A stretch of 64,000 nt of DNA from Sitta carolinensis (GCA_032173965.1 CM063309.1:1869564-1933563), one strand, 5' to 3'; positions 10,009 through 25,179 are shown, numbered from the stretch's first letter. Numbers and translations: made by a program. The notes: a model not told the origin generated them from the letters alone.

Positions 10009-13000
10009 ATGGCGGCGGAGCCGGTGGAGCTGCACAAGCTGAAGGTGCCGGCGGGGCGGGGAGAGCGGCGGGGGCACGGCGGGGACAGAGCCCGGGAACA
10101 CCCGGCCCGGAGCCCGGGGACCGGCCCGGAGCCCGGGGACCGGCCCGGCCCGCGGGGCGAGCGCGGCGCTGGGGCTGCCCCGGAGGGAGCGGGCCGGGGG
10201 CTCTGAGGGGAGCGCGGGCGGCACCGGGGCCGGGCGGGCTCTGGGAGAACCGGGGCTGGCGGGGAGCCGGTGGAACCGGGGCTGAGCGGGAACCGGGGCT
10301 GAGGGGGAGCCGGGGCTGAGCGGGAACCGGGGCTGAGCGGGAACCGGCGGACCGGGGCTGAGGGGGAGCCGGTGGAACCGGGGCTGAGCGGGAACCGGGG
10401 CTGAGGGGGAGCCGGGGCTGAGCGGGAACCGGGGCTGAGGGGGAGCCGGGGCTGAGGGGGAACCGGGGCTGAGCGGGAACCGGGGCTGAGGGGGAGCCGG
10501 GGCTGAGGGGGAGCCGGGGCTGAGGGGGAACCGGGGCTGAGCGGGAGCGGGGCTGAGGGGGAGCCTGGGCTGAGGGGGAGCCGGGGCTGAGGGGGAACCG
10601 GGGCTGAGGGGGAGCCGGGGTGAGGGGGAACCGGGGCTGAGCGGGAACCGGGGCTGAGGGGGGAGCCGGGGCTGAGGGGGAGCCGGTGGAACCGGGGCTG
10701 AGCGGGAACCGGGGCTGAGGGGGAGCCGGTGGAACCGGGGCTGAGCGGGAACCGGGGCTGAGCGGGAACCGGGGCTGAGGGGGAGCCGGTGGAACCGGGG
10801 CTGAGCGGGAACCGGGGCTGAGGGGGAGCCGGGGCTGAGCGGGAACCGGGGCTGAGGGGGAGCCGGTGGAACCGGGGCTGAGCGGGAGCCGGGGCTGAGG
10901 GGGAGCCGGGGCTGAGGGGGAGCCGGTGGAACCGGGGCTAAAGGGGAGCCGGTGGAACCGGGGCTGAGCGGGAACCGGGGCTGAGGGGGAGCCGGGGCTG
11001 AGGGGGAGCCGGTGGAACCGGGGCTGAGGCGGAGCCGGTGGAACCGGGGCTGAGGGGGAGCCGGGGCTGAGCGGGAACCGGGGCTGAGCGGGAGCCGGGG
11101 CTGAGCGGGAGCCGGTGGAACCGGGGCTGAGGGGGAGCCGGTGGAACCGGGGCTGAGCGGGAACCGGGGCTGAGCGGGAACCGGGGCTGAGGGGGAGTCG
11201 GTGGAACCGGGGCTGAGGGGGAGCCGGTGGAACCGGGGCTGAGGGGGAGCCGGGGCTGAGGGGGAGCCGGTGGAACCGGGGCTGAGCGGGAACCGGGGCT
11301 GAGGGGGAGCCGGTGGAACCGGGGCTGAGCGGGAACCGGGGCTGAGGGGGAGCCGGTGGAACCGGGGCTGAGCGGGAGCCGGGGCTGAGGGGGAGCCGGG
11401 GCTGAGGGGGAGCCGGGGCTGAGGGGGAACCGGGGCTGAGGGGGAGCCGGGGCTGAGGGGGAGCCGGGGCTGAGGGGGAACCGGGGCTGAGCGGGAACCG
11501 GGGCTGAGCGGGAGCCGGTGGAACCGGGGCTGAGCGGGAGCCGGGGCTGAGGGGGAGCCGGGGCTGAGGGGGAACCGGGGCTGAGCGGGAACCGGGGCTG
11601 AGGGGGAGCCGGGGCTGAGGGGGAGCCGGTGGAACCGGGGCTGAGCGGGAACCGGGGCTGAGGGGGAGCCGGTGGAACCGGGGCTGAGCGGGAACCGGGG
11701 CTGAGGGGGAGCCGGTGGAACCGGGGCTGAGCGGGAACCGGGGCTGAGGGGGAGCCGGGGCTGAGCGGGAACCGGGGCTGAGGGGGAGCCGGTGGAACCG
11801 GGGCTGAGCGGGAGCCGGGGCTGAGGGGGAGCCGGGGCTGAGGGGGAGCCGGTGGAACCGGGGCTAAAGGGGAGCCGGTGGAACCGGGGCTGAGGCGGAG
11901 CCGGTGGAACCGGGGCTGAGGGGAGCCGGGGCTGAGCGGGAGCCGGGGCTGAGCGGGAGCCGGTGGAACCGGGGCTGAGGGGGAGCCGGTGGAACCGGGG
12001 CTGAGCGGGAACCGGGGCTGAGCGGGAACCGGGGCTGAGGGGGAGCCGGTGGAACCGGGGCTGAGGGGGAGCCGGTGGAACCGGGGCTGAGGGGAGTCGG
12101 TGGAACCGGGGCTGAGGGGGAACCGGGGCTGAGGGGGAGCCGGTGGAACCGGGGCTGAGCGGGAACCGGGGCTGAGGGGGAGCCGGTGGAACCGGGGCTG
12201 AGCGGGAGCCGGTGGAACCGGGGCTGAGCGGGAGCCGGTGGAACCGGGGCTGAGCGGGACCCGCGGGGCTGAGCGGGAACCGGGACCCGCCGGGGCCGAT
12301 CCGGGGCTGGGGAACCGGGAGGGCACCGGGGACGGGCAGAGCCCGCGGGGGAAGCGGTGCTGAGCGGGAACCGGGGAACCGGGACCGGGGGCGGCTCCGG
12401 GAGAGCCGGGCTGAACGGGAACCGGGATCTTGGGGCTCCGGGCCCGGCCCTGGCGGCCCCCGCGCTCCTCCTGCCCCGGCCGGGACCCCTTGGAGGGGCC
12501 GGGATGATTCCCGGGCCTCGGAACTCCCGAGATGATTCCTGGGATGATTCCCGGGATGATTCCCGGGGCTCGGAACTCCCGGGATGATTCCTGGGATGAT
12601 TCCCGGGATGATTCCAGGGGCTCGGAACTCCCGGGATGATTCCTGGGATGATTCCCGGGGCTCGGAACTCCCGGGATGATTCCTGGGATGATTCCCGGGA
12701 TGATTCCAGGGGCTCGGAACTCCCGGGATGATTCCCCGGGGCTCGGAACTCCAGTTCCCGGCCCTTCCATCCCCAATTCCCGGGTATTTTATCCCAATTC
12801 CCGGGTATTTTATCCTAATTCCCACCCTTTCCATCCCCAATTCCCGGGTATTTTATTCCCCAATTCCCGGCTGTTCCATCCCCAATTCCCGGCTGTTCCA
12901 TCCCCAATTCCCGAATATTTTATTCCCCGATTCCCGTGTATTTTATCCCCAATTCCCGTGTATTTTATTCCCCAATTCCCGTGTATTTTATTCCCCAATT

Positions 13001-16000
13001 CCCGGATATTTTATCCCAATTCCCGGGTATTTTTCTTCCCATTCCCTGTTCCCAGCTGGCCGAGCTGAAGCAGGAGTGCCTGGCGCGGGGTTTGGAAGCC
13101 AAAGGCAACAAGCAGGATCTGATCCATCGGCTCCAGGCTTACCTGGAGGAGCACGGTGGGTGCTCCCAAATCCCAAAAAATCCCACGCAATTCCCACCTG
13201 GAATTCTCTCCCCCTGCTCCCCAGCAAAATCCCGATTTTTCGGGGGGATTTCCCCAAGGAATTTTTCCCCTTCCGACCTTTCCCTGGTTTTCTTTTCCAG
13301 CTGAGGAGGAGCCCAACGAGGAGGATGTGCTGGGAGAGGAGATTGAGGTGGAGATTTTTGGGATGATCCCGATTTTTCCAGAGGGTTCTGGGTGGGAATG
13401 GGGCAGCATTCCAACCCTCTGGGGAATTTTGTCCGTTTTTCCAGCTTTTTTTTTGGGCTTAAATCTGCTGGATTTGGGGCCTGGGATGCTCCAGATGCAA
13501 ATCCATGGATTTGGGATTTTTGGAGTTGGGAATTTGGGGATGGGGGATCTTGGGTTTGGGGATTTTGGGATTGATCCCATCCTGGGAAAGGGGGGATTTG
13601 TGGGATTTTGGATTTTGGGATGGAATTCCTGCCTGGAACAGAATTCCCAGAGGATTCCCCATCCCTGGAATTACCCGTGGAGCCCCTGGAAAGGGGGAAT
13701 GCCAGGAAAAGGGATTTTTTTTTTTGGATTTTTGGGAATTTTGTGGGATTTTGGGATGAAATCCTGCCTGGAACAGGAATTTTGTGCCAGGAAAACCTCG
13801 GGAATCGCTTTCCCCACTGGGCAGGTGAAGGAAATTGGGGATTTTCCCTCTTTTCCCATGGAATATTTGGGATGGAAATATTCCTAGGGCTCAGAAAAAA
13901 AACGGGAACTGGGAACCCAGGAGGATTCCCTGTGGAAATCCGAGAATTTCAGGGCTGGGTTGGGGATTTCCCCTTGGGAACAGCCCCGGGCTGGGCTGGA
14001 TTTGGGGGAATTTTCTGGGATTTTTCAGGATTTTTGTGGGATTTTTGTGGCATTTTCCTGGGATTTTTCTGGGATTTTCCCAGGATTTTTCTGGGATTTT
14101 TTTTTGATTTTTCCGGGATTTTTCTGGGATTTTCCCGGGATTTTTCTGGGATTTTCCCGGGATTTTTCTGGGATTTGCAGGAGGAGGAGCCGAAGGCGCC
14201 GGAGCCGCCGGTGAAGGTGGAGGAGGAGCCGGTGAAATCACCTGACGTGTGAGAATTCCCAAAAATCCTCAGGAATGGGGCTGGGATTGCCTGGATTGGG
14301 GATTCCTGGGGCTGGAATTCCCTGGATTTGGCATTCCATGGATTTAGGGTTCCTGGGGTTGGAATTCCTGGATTGGGGATTCCCTGGATTTGGGGATTTT
14401 GTGGATTTGAGATTCCTGGGGCTGGGATTTCATGGAGTGAGAGATTCCCTGGATTTGAGGTTCTGTGGGATTTGGGGTTCTTGAATTTGGGATTGCTGGG
14501 TTTGGGATTCTCTGGATTAGGGATTCCTGGGGCTGAAATTCCCTGGATTGGGGATTCCCTGGATTTGGGGTTCTGTGGGATTTAGGGGTCCTGGATTTGG
14601 GATTCCCTGGATTAGGGATTTTGTGGATTTGGAATTCCTGGATTTGGGATTCCTGGGTTTTCCTGTAGAAAAATAAAACAGGGAATTCTTGGTGGAAAAC
14701 AGGGAATTCTTTTCCACAAGAAATTCTCTCCCCCAGGAAATCAGGAAATTCCCACAGAAAATCAGGAATTCCAGGATTTGGGCGCTCCATCCAAATTATT
14801 TCCAATCCCAATTTTGGGGGGAATTCCCAGTTCCCTCTGGAATTCTTTTTTCCAATCCCATTCCCAAGGGAATCCCACCCCAAAAATTCCTCTCTGAGCT
14901 TTCCCAGGCCTCCAAATTCCCAGGAAATTCCCTCCTGGAGCATCCCTGACTTTTTTCTTGTTTTTTTTCCCAATTTTTCCAGGGTCCAGGAGAAGAAGGT
15001 GGTGAAAATCTCCTCGGAGATCTCCCAGATGGAGGTAAAATTCCCTGATCCCCATTTTCCAGCAGCTTCCAGGGGGATTTTTTTTTGGGAAATTCCAGCT
15101 CTGGAATTGTCCCAGGCCAGGCTGGAGCACTCTGGGATAGGGGAATGCCAGAAAAATGGGAATTTTGGGGGATTTTGGGAAGAAATTCCTGCCAGGGATG
15201 GAATTCCCCAAAACTTCCCCATCCCTGGAATGTTCCAGGAGCCCCTTGGGATAATGGGAATTCCAAGAAAAGGGGGAATCTGTGGGATTTGGGGAGGAAA
15301 TTCCTCCCTGGGACAGAATTTCCCCTGGAAAATCCCAATTTTTTTCTGTAAAATCCCAGTTTCTCCTGGAAATCCCTGTTTTTTTCTCCATGACTCCCAT
15401 TTTCCCCCTGAAAAATCCTGGTTTTTTCCCTGGAAAATCCCATTTTTTTTCCCCAGAAAATCCCTTTTTTTCCCCGGAAAATCCCATTTTTTTGCTGAAA
15501 AATCCCCGTTTTTTCCCTGGAATTCCCTTTTCCCCCTGGAATTCCCCCTTTTCCCTGGAATTCCGCCCTCCCAGCGGATGCAGAAGCGAGCCGAGCGCTT
15601 CAACGTCCCCGTGAGCCTGGAGAGCAAAAAGGCGGCGAGGGCGGCACGGTGAGGAAAACCGGGAATGCTGGGGGACGAAACCGGGAATGCTGGGGGGAAA
15701 CCGGGAATGCTGGGGGGAAACCGGGAATGCTGTGCTGGGGGAAACCGGGAATGCTGGGAAAAAAACTGGGAATGCTGGGGGAAACCGGGAATGCTGGGGG
15801 AAACCGGGAATGCTGGGAATGCTGGGGGAAACCGGGAATGCTGGGAAAAACCGGGAATGCTGGGAAAAACCGGGAATGCTGGGAATGCTGGGAAAAAAAC
15901 TGGGAATGCTGGGGGAAAACGGAATGCTGGGGAAACTGGGAATGCTGGGAGAAACTGGGAATGCTAGGGAAACTAGGAAAAACTGGGAATGCTGGGAAAA

Positions 16001-19000
16001 CTGGGAATTCTTGGGGGAACTGGGAATGCTGGGGGAAAATCTGGGAATGCTGGGGGAAACTCTGGGAATGCTGGGGGAAACTGGGAATGCTGGGGAAAAA
16101 CTGGGAAAAACTGGGAATGCTGGGAAAACTGGGAATGCTGGCGGAAAACTGGGAATGCTGGGGGGACTGGGAATTCTGGGGGGAACTGGGAATTCTGGAG
16201 GGATTTGGGGGAAAATTCTGGGAATTCCAGGGAAATCTGGGGGGGATTTGGGATGAGGTGAGTGCAGAATTCCAGGGAAATTCCAGGAATTCTGGGGGAA
16301 ATTTAGGATGGGCTGGAATTCCAAGAGGATTCCCCAGCCCTGGAATGTTCCAGGAGCAGGAGAATTCCAGGGTTTTGGGGGGATTTTTAAGGAATTTTGT
16401 GGGATCTTGGGGGGGATTTTCTGATGGAATTCTCAGAGGTTTCTTCATTCCTGGGATAGGGGAGTTCCTGGAAAAGGAGGATCTGGGGGAATTTTCTGGG
16501 AATATTGGGAAGGAATTCCTGCCTGGAACAGAATTCCCAGAGAATTCCCCATCCCTGACGTATCCCAGGGATTTTGGGAAATTTTCCAGGTGGGAATTTT
16601 GTGGGATTTCAGCTCCTTTCCCATCCCCATTCCCAGATTTTTTTCCCCTGGAAAAATCCTCTCCAGAGAGCTGGAAAAAACAAAGTTTGGGAATTACCTG
16701 GATTTGGGGGGAAAGCTGGGAATCCCAGCAGGAATTCCAAACATTTTCCAGCCAATCCCAATCCAGGGAAAATCCTGGGAAGGAGGAGCCTCTGGGCTTT
16801 GGGATATTCCCAGAATTCCAGCCCTAATTCCCATTTTTTTCCATTCCCACAGGTTCGGTTTGGCCACAATTCCCACAAAAGGTGAGGCCAGGGGGCAGGG
16901 AATGGGAATTCCTGGAATTCCAGAGCCCCTGGCATCCCAAATTTCCGTTTTCCCACATTCCTGGGATTTCTTGGGGAAAAAAAAAAACTCAATTATCCCA
17001 AATTTTCCTGGGATTTCTCACCCTAAAAACCCCAGGGATTGGGATTTTCCTGGAATTCCAGGAGTGGCCCTGGAGCCGGGATTGGGGCTGGGAATTTTGG
17101 GCTGGTCCCAAATTGGGGGGGAATCCCATTTTTGGGGTGAAATCCGGGAATTTTGGGCAATTCCTGATGGGAATTTCCCTCCTTTCCCCAGGGCTCTCGG
17201 CAGACTCCAAACCCACGGTGAGGAAAACTGGGATTGGGGAATTTTGGGAATTCTGGTGGGATTTTGTGGAGTTTGGGAGTTCGGGTAAAATTTTGGGAAT
17301 TCCAGTGGGATTTTGGGTGGGGACTGGGCTGGAATTTTGGGAAGAGGGGTGAGAATTTTGGGATCAAAGCTGGAATTTTGGGATCAAAGCTGGAATTTTG
17401 GGAACTGGGCTGGGATTTTTGGGATCAGACCTGGCCCTGGGGTTGGAATTCCCCAAAAATCCCTGGGGTTTTTCCGGGGTGACTTTTCCTGGGATCCCCC
17501 CTCTGGATCAGCACTGGGGGAATTTTCCGGGCATTTTTTCCAGAATTTTCCCCCTCTGGAAGTCGAGGCCTCGGCCCCACTCCCAAATCCCAAATTTCCT
17601 TTTCCCAGATAAACCTGGAGAAGCTCAAGGAGAGGGCCCAGAGGTTCGGCCTCAACGTCTCCTCCCTCTCCAAGAAGGTGAGGAGTGGGAATTCCTGGAA
17701 TTCTGGGACTTTGGGAATTCTGGGAACGCCAGGGCGCTCGCCCCAGCCATGGATTATCCCAAAATCCCAAAGTTTTCCAGCCCTGCTGGCTCCACCCTGC
17801 CCTGTGTTTGGGGTTTTGGGAATTTGGGGTTTGGGAATTTGGGGGGTTTGGGGAATTGGGGTTTTTTTTTTGGAATTTGGGATTTTTGGGAATTGGATCA
17901 CCCAGGGATAATGGGACTGTTTCCCTGCCTTGGAATGGGATTGGGAGGGATCCCAGGGTTCCATTCCCAACATTCCCGACCCCATTCCCAATCCTGTTTC
18001 CCCATCCCATTCCCGATTTCATCCCCATTCCCGTTCCAAACATTCCCAATCCCATTCCCCTCCCTGTTCCCAATTCCATTCCCAACATTCCAAACCCCAT
18101 TTCCCCTATCCCATTCCCGATATTCCCGATCCCAACATTCCCAATCCCATTCCCCACGTTCCCACTCCCAACATTCACAATCCCATTTCGAACGTTCCTA
18201 TTCCCATCCCCTCTCCCATTCCCAACATTCCCAACATTGCCCCCATTCCCACTGTTCCCATTCCCAATATTCCCAACGTTCCCATTCCCAATATTCCCAT
18301 TCCCAATGTTCCTATTCCCTTCCCTTCTCCCATTCCCAACATTCCCCCCTTTCCCACTGTTCCCATTCCCAATGTTCCCAATCCCATCCCTGATCCAAAT
18401 CCCATTCCCAATCACATCCCCAATCCCGTTCTCATTCCCATTCCCAACATTCCCAATCCCATTCCCAACGTTTCCAATCCCATTCCCAATCCTATTCCCG
18501 TTCCCCTCCATGTTCCCATTCCCGCCGTTCCCAGAGTGAGGAGGATGAGAAGCTGAAGAAGCGCAAGGAGCGTTTCGGGATCGTCACCGGCGCCGGCGCC
18601 GCCGAGGACTCCGAGGTGAGGCCGGGATCCTGATCCCGGATCCTGATCCGGATCCGATCCGATCCGATCCGGATCCCGATCCCGGATCCGATCCAGATCC
18701 TGATCCCAGATCCTGATCCCAGATCCTGATCCCGGATCCCGATCCCAGATCCCAAATCCCAGATCCCGGATCCCGGATCCCAGATCCCGGACCCCGATCC
18801 CGGATCCCAAGATCCCAGATCCGATCCAGATCCCAATCCCAGATCCTGATCCCAGATCCCAAATCCCAATCCCAGATCCCGATCCCAGATCCAAATCCCA
18901 GATCCCAATCCCATCCAGATCCCAAACCCCAACCCAGGGAGCCGGGATTTGGGAGGGATTCCCTGGATTTGGGGATTTCCCATGGATTTTAAGGGATTTT

Positions 19001-19608
19001 CCCTGGATTCAGGAGGGTAGTTCCCTCGGTTTGAGAGGATTTTCCCTGGATTTGAGGGGATTTTCCCTGGATTCAGGAGGGGTTTTCCCTAGCTTTAAGG
19101 GGTTTCCCTGGATTTGGGAGATTTTCTCTGGATCTAAGAGGGTTTTCCCTGGATTTTAGGGGATTTTCCCTGGATTCAGGAGGGTTTTCCATGGATTCAA
19201 GAGAGTTTTCCAAGGATTTGGGGGGGTGCCCTGGATTTAGGGGATTTTCCCTGGATTTGGGGCATTTTTCCTGGATCCAAGAGGGTTTTCCCTGGATTTC
19301 AGGGTTTTCCATGAATTTGGAAGATTTTCCCTGGATTTTAGGGTATTTTCCATGGATTTTGAGCCATTTTTTCCCAGGAATTTTGAGTTTGGTATTCTGT
19401 TTTTCACTCCTCTTTTCCATGGAAACCCCCCGGATCCCAGGATTTTCCTGCCCTTTGGGATCAGAAATTTCCCCAATCCCAACCCCCTCCTGCTCCCACT
19501 CTTTTCTGGGATTCTCCCCCATGGATTTTTGGGATTTTCCCTCTTTTTCCCAAATCCCAACTCCAGGCAAAGAAGCGGAAAAGGGCGGAAAGGTTTGGGA
19601 TCGTCTGA
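10009..19608 (+). CDS. SARNP: SAP domain-containing ribonucleoprotein (mRNA export factor, CIP29/Tho1 family)
   Basis: SARNP is a nuclear RNA-binding protein of the TREX mRNA-export machinery that works with the helicase DDX39B and ALYREF. Eleven exons join in perfect phase to 207 codons plus TGA (human about 210): 10009-10044, 13056-13155, 13301-13347, 14181-14248, 14983-15034, 15575-15648, 16853-16881, 17192-17217, 17609-17677, 18535-18615 and 19567-19608. Exon 1 encodes MAAEPVELHKLK. Exon 2 carries the SAP DNA/RNA-binding motif (LAELKQECLARGLEAKG onwards). Exons 3-5 are acidic linker. Exons 6, 9, 10 and 11 each carry an RF-type helicase-contact repeat (KRAERFN, RAQRFGLN, KERFGIV, KRAERFGIV). 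Introns are GT/AG; intron 1 is mostly a 2.1 kb minisatellite. It lies head-to-tail behind DNAJC14 and converges on GDF11, as in the human map. No frame break was found. Confidence 0.95.
10205..12300. repeat. 2.1 kb minisatellite in SARNP intron 1
   Basis: About a hundred short units of the types GGGGCTGAGCGGGAACC and GGGGCTGAGGGGGAGCC, with interspersed GGTGGAACC, form higher-order blocks of 40-60 bp. Some larger blocks repeat almost unchanged (compare about 10.68-10.95 kb with 11.6-11.9 kb). The minus-strand open frame of nearly 1000 codons across it is repeat-driven and not a gene. The + strand is a dense run of GGGG tracts. Confidence 0.92.
12485..13045. repeat. Two adjoining repeats ending at SARNP exon 2
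   Basis: First comes a GGGATGATTCCCGGGATGATTCC repeat with GGGGCTCGGAACTCC blocks (12.49-12.75 kb). It is followed by CAATTCCCGGGTATTTTATTCCC repeats (12.75-13.04 kb) that run right up to the exon 2 acceptor at 13055. Confidence 0.85.
14249..16852. repeat. SARNP intron repeats (introns 4-6)
   Basis: Outside exons 5 and 6 the introns carry GGGATTCCCTGGATTTGGGG units (14.28-14.66 kb), GGAAAATCCC units (15.35-15.56 kb) and an array of GGGAATGCTGGGGGAAACT units (15.65-16.2 kb) that begins directly at the exon 6 donor. The remaining intron is GGAATTCC-rich, with no coding signal. Confidence 0.8.
17945..18534. repeat. CATTCCCAACATTCC repeat in SARNP intron 9
   Basis: About 0.6 kb of loose CCCATTCCCAACATTCCCAA units ends at the exon 10 acceptor. 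The pyrimidine-rich units provide an unusually long polypyrimidine tract. Confidence 0.8.
18616..19370. repeat. GGATCC/CAGATCC repeat and GGATTTTCCCT repeat in SARNP intron 10
   Basis: The first 320 bases after the exon 10 donor are a dense array of GATCCCAGATCC-type units carrying a GATC roughly every 6-12 bases. It is followed by a GGATTTTCCCTGGATTT array (18.96-19.37 kb). No coding signal. Confidence 0.8.
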
Positions 19609-19829
19609 GCCCCGGGCTCTGCTCAGGTCAGGATCCCCCTGCCCCTCATTCCCCATTTTCCATTGGAATTTCCATGGAATTCCCCTTTTGGGGGGGGGGG
19701 GGGTGTTTTGCTCTTCAATTTTTGGATTTTTCCAAAAAAAAAAAAAAATCGAGGGGAAAAGGAGGAGCTGGGCTTGGGAGGGAGGGAATTCCCAAATCTT
19801 GGGCACAATTCCCAAAATGTTGGGGTTTT

Positions 19830-21620
19830 CCTGGGATTTGGGGGGGATTTTCCATGGATTTGGGGGTGTTTTCTGTGGAATTTGGGATGTTTTCCCAAGA
19901 TTTGGGATGTTTTTCCCAAAGGGAAGATTCCCAAGTTTTGTGCCACTCCAGGTGGGATTTGGGGCTCATTTTTCCCGGGATTTTGGGACTCATTTCCCAG
20001 GGATTTGGGGTTGTTTTTCCAGGGATTTTGGGGTTGTTTTTTCCAGGGATTTTAGGGCTCTTTTCCCAGGAATTTGAAGGGTTTTTTCCCAGGGGATTTG
20101 GGGCTCATTTTCCATGAATTTGGGGCTGTTTTTCCAGGGATTCAGGGCTCTTTTCCCAGGGATTTTGGGGGGATTTATGGGAATTGTGCGATCCCAATCC
20201 TGTCGGATTTTTGGGATCATCCCGAGCGCTCAGAGCCGGAATCCCAGGGAATTCTTGGATTTCCAGGTGGGCGTTGCCTGAACCCTTCCCCTGTTGAAGA
20301 CTTGAGCTCCCAGCATTCGGAATTCCCGGCAGGAATTTCGGGAATCTCCTCCTGGAGCGTTGGGAGCAGCGGGGCCGGGGCCATTCCCGCAATTCTGGGG
20401 CCATTCCCAGGCCAAGAGTTTCTATTTTTTTGGGAATTTTCCTTTCCCACCCTCGGGAAATTCCCAGGATGCTCCTTCCCATCCCGAAAATCCTCGGGAT
20501 CCGGGGGTTGGCTCCCTGGCTCCTCCCTCATTCCCGGTTTTTCCCGTTTTTTTTTCCCAGTTTTTCCTGGGTTTTCCCGGCGTTCCGGCTGCTGCCAGGT
20601 TTTTTGTATTCCCGTTTTTTTTCTATTCTCCCGGATTTTCCCCTCGGAAGGGTCGGGCGCTGCCTCTCATCCCAGATTTCCCAATAAAAAACTTCCCTTT
20701 TCCAAGGAAATTCCAGTTTTTTTTCCAGGGGTTTGGATGCTGGGGTGGAGCTGTGGGAAAAGCCCTTGGAATTCTCTCCTTTCCTGGGGTATTCCCAAAC
20801 TTTTTTGACGTTTTCCAGGAATTCCTGGGGTCAAATCCAGATTTCCTCAAGGTTTTCCAGGTGTTCCCAAACTTCTCCTGGAATTCCTGAGGTTTTCCAG
20901 GTTTTCCTGGTGTTATCCAGGAATTTGAGGTATTCCAGCGATTCCTCAGTTTATCCTGGAATTCCTGCAGTTTTCCAGGTTTTCCTGAGGTTTTCCTGGT
21001 GTTAAGTCCAGGTTTTCTCGAGGTTTTCCTGGTGTTTTCCAGGAATTCCTGAGGTTTTCCAGGAATTCCTGAGGTTTTCCAGCAGGATCAGGGGATGGGA
21101 ACACCTCAGATCCTGCTGGGGAGCTGGGGATTATTCATGGATTTTTGGGATCCCGATTCCGTTCCCGACATTTCCCTGCCCTGGGGTGGGGACTGGACCG
21201 CCAGAATTCCGGGATAATTTGGGAATATTTGGGATGGGATCAAAAACTCAAATCCAGCAGAGCCTGGGGTGCCCAAATCCCGGGATTTGGGGATGTTTGG
21301 GATGGGATGGAGACTCCCGGGTTGGGGATTGGAGCACCCGGATCCCGGCAGGGTTTGGGAATATTTGGGAGTATTCGGGATGGCCCCGAACCCCGGCCTT
21401 GGCACAGCCTGGGGCGCCCAAATCCCGGGATTTGGGGATATTTGGGAATGTCTGGGGTGGCCCCGCCCCCTGCTCCTGCTGCGCTCTGGGCACGGGGAGC
21501 GCCGGGATCCCGGAATTCTTTGGGAATCTCGGGAATGGCCCCAAACCCCGGGCCTGGCACAGCCGGGGAGCGCCGGGATCTGTCCCCGGTGTCCCCAGTG
21601 TCCCCGAGGGCCACCCCGGT
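19830..21620. repeat. Degenerate repeats downstream of SARNP
   Basis: GGGATTTTGGGGCTCATTTTCC-type units (19.83-20.17 kb) and GTTTTCCAGGAATTCCTGAG units (20.80-21.09 kb) flank a more complex stretch with no readable gene. From 21.1 to 21.6 kb there are three or four loose ~150 bp copies containing CCCAAATCCCGGGATTTGGGGA. This is probably SARNP 3' UTR followed by intergenic DNA. Confidence 0.65.
20683..20688 (+). terminator. SARNP: Candidate SARNP polyadenylation signal
   Basis: This is the first clear AATAAA after the SARNP stop, about 1.07 kb downstream. An earlier variant signal may be used instead, so assignment to SARNP is an inference. Confidence 0.45.
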
Positions 21621-22115
21621 GTCCCACTGACCCTGTCCCTGTCCCAATTCCCTGTCCCCGTCCCCTCTCTCCCTGTCCCCTCTGTCCCCTTCCCTGTCCC
21701 CCTTCCCTGTCCCCTACTCCCCTCCATCCCCATCTCCCTGTCCCCACCTGTCCCCCTCTCTCCCATTCCCTGTCCCCTCTCCACCTGTCCCCATTCCCTG
21801 TCCCCGCTGTCCCCTCTCTCCCATTCCCTGTCCCCGCTGTCCCCTCTCTCCATTCCCTGTCCCTTCTCTCCCATTCCCTGTCCCCGCTGTCCCTTGTCTC
21901 CCATTCCCTGTCCCCGCTGTCCCTTCTCTCCCATTCCCTGTCCCCATTCCCTGTCCCCTCTCTCCCCATTCCCTGTCCCCTCTCCCTGTCCCTTCTCTCC
22001 CATTCCCTGTCCCCATTCCCTGTCCCCTCTCTCCCCTTCCCTGTCCCCTCTCCCTGTCCCTTCTCTCCCATTCCCTGTCCCCATTCCCTGTCCCCTCTCC
22101 TCTCCCGCCGCTCCC
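21620..22115. repeat. CCCATTCCCTGTCCC repeat
   Basis: Pyrimidine-rich tandem units of the type CTCTCCCATTCCCTGTCCCC cover about 0.5 kb. They give open frames on both strands that are purely repetitive. Confidence 0.85.
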
Positions 22116-22139
22116 GGGCCCAGGCGGGTGGAGCGCGGC

Positions 22140-24180
<2,041 letters not shown>

Positions 24181-24329
24181 CTCGTGTCCTTCCCCGTCGC
24201 CGTCCCCGTGTCCGCCCTCCCTGGGGCGCTTGTCCCCCGTACCCGTCCCCGGTGCCCCCCCCGTGTCGTGTCCCTCATTAGCCGGACTTCCCGGCATAGC
24301 TGCCGCCCCTAAGAGCTCCATAAAATCCT

Positions 24330-25060
24330 GGGCCGCCTTGTAAAATCCCCCCTTTAAAATCCCCTTAAATCCCCCCTTAACATCCCCTCATACCCCTAAA
24401 ATCCCCCCTTAACATCCCTTCCCCCAAAATCCCCCCTTAACATCCCATCCCCTAAAATCCCCCCTTTAAAATCCCATTAAAATCCCCCTTAACATCCCCT
24501 TCCCCTAAAATCCCCCCTTAACATCCCTTCCCCCAAAATCCCCCCTTAACATCCCCTCCCCTAAAATCCCCCTTAACATCCCTCCCCTAAAATCCCCCCT
24601 TAACATCCCTTCCCCTAAAATCCCCCCTTTAAAAATCCCATTAAAATCCCCCCTTAACATCCCCTCCCCTAAAATCCCCCCTTAACATCCCTTCCCCTAA
24701 AATCCCCCCTTTAAAAATCCCATTAAAATCCCCCCTTAACATCCCTTCCCCAAAATCCCCCTTAACATCCCTTCCCTAAAATCCCCCCTTTAAAATCCCA
24801 TTAAAATCCCCCCTTAACATCCCTCCCCTAAAATCCCCCTTAACTCCCTTCCCCTAAAATCCCCCTTTAAAAATCCCATTAAATAAATCCCCCCCAAAAT
24901 CCCCCTTACATCCTTCCCTAATTCCCCCCCCCATTAAATTCCCCACCCAAAATCCCCCATTAAAATCCCCCCCAAATCCCCATATCCCCCCCCCAAAATC
25001 TCCCCTTACAAAATCCATAAAATCCCCATTATAAAAAATTCCCTTTTTTAAGCTGGGGGC
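24330..25060. repeat. CCCCTTAACATCCCTTCCCCTAAAATCC repeat
   Basis: About 0.7 kb of degenerate AT/C units is built from CCCTTAACATCCC, CCTAAAATCCCCC and TTAAAATCCCATT blocks. No coding potential is visible. Confidence 0.85.
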
Positions 25061-25179
25061 TGTGCAGGACTGAATGTCCCTAACCCCTTCAATTTCCATT
25101 CCCAAAATTTCCCACCCAATTCCCCACGCCCCCCCCCCCCGGTCCCGCCGCCCCGGGACACCAGGGTGCAGCTGAAACC

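Noticed and set aside
9844..12840. Minus-strand frame of about 1000 codons with PQPRF repeats
   Set aside because: It is the reverse of the SARNP intron 1 minisatellite. The open frame follows from the unit composition, and two other frames are also open.
18616..18935. GATC-rich block as an origin or methylation cluster
   Set aside because: GATC clusters matter in bacteria. Here it is a simple repeat in an intron.
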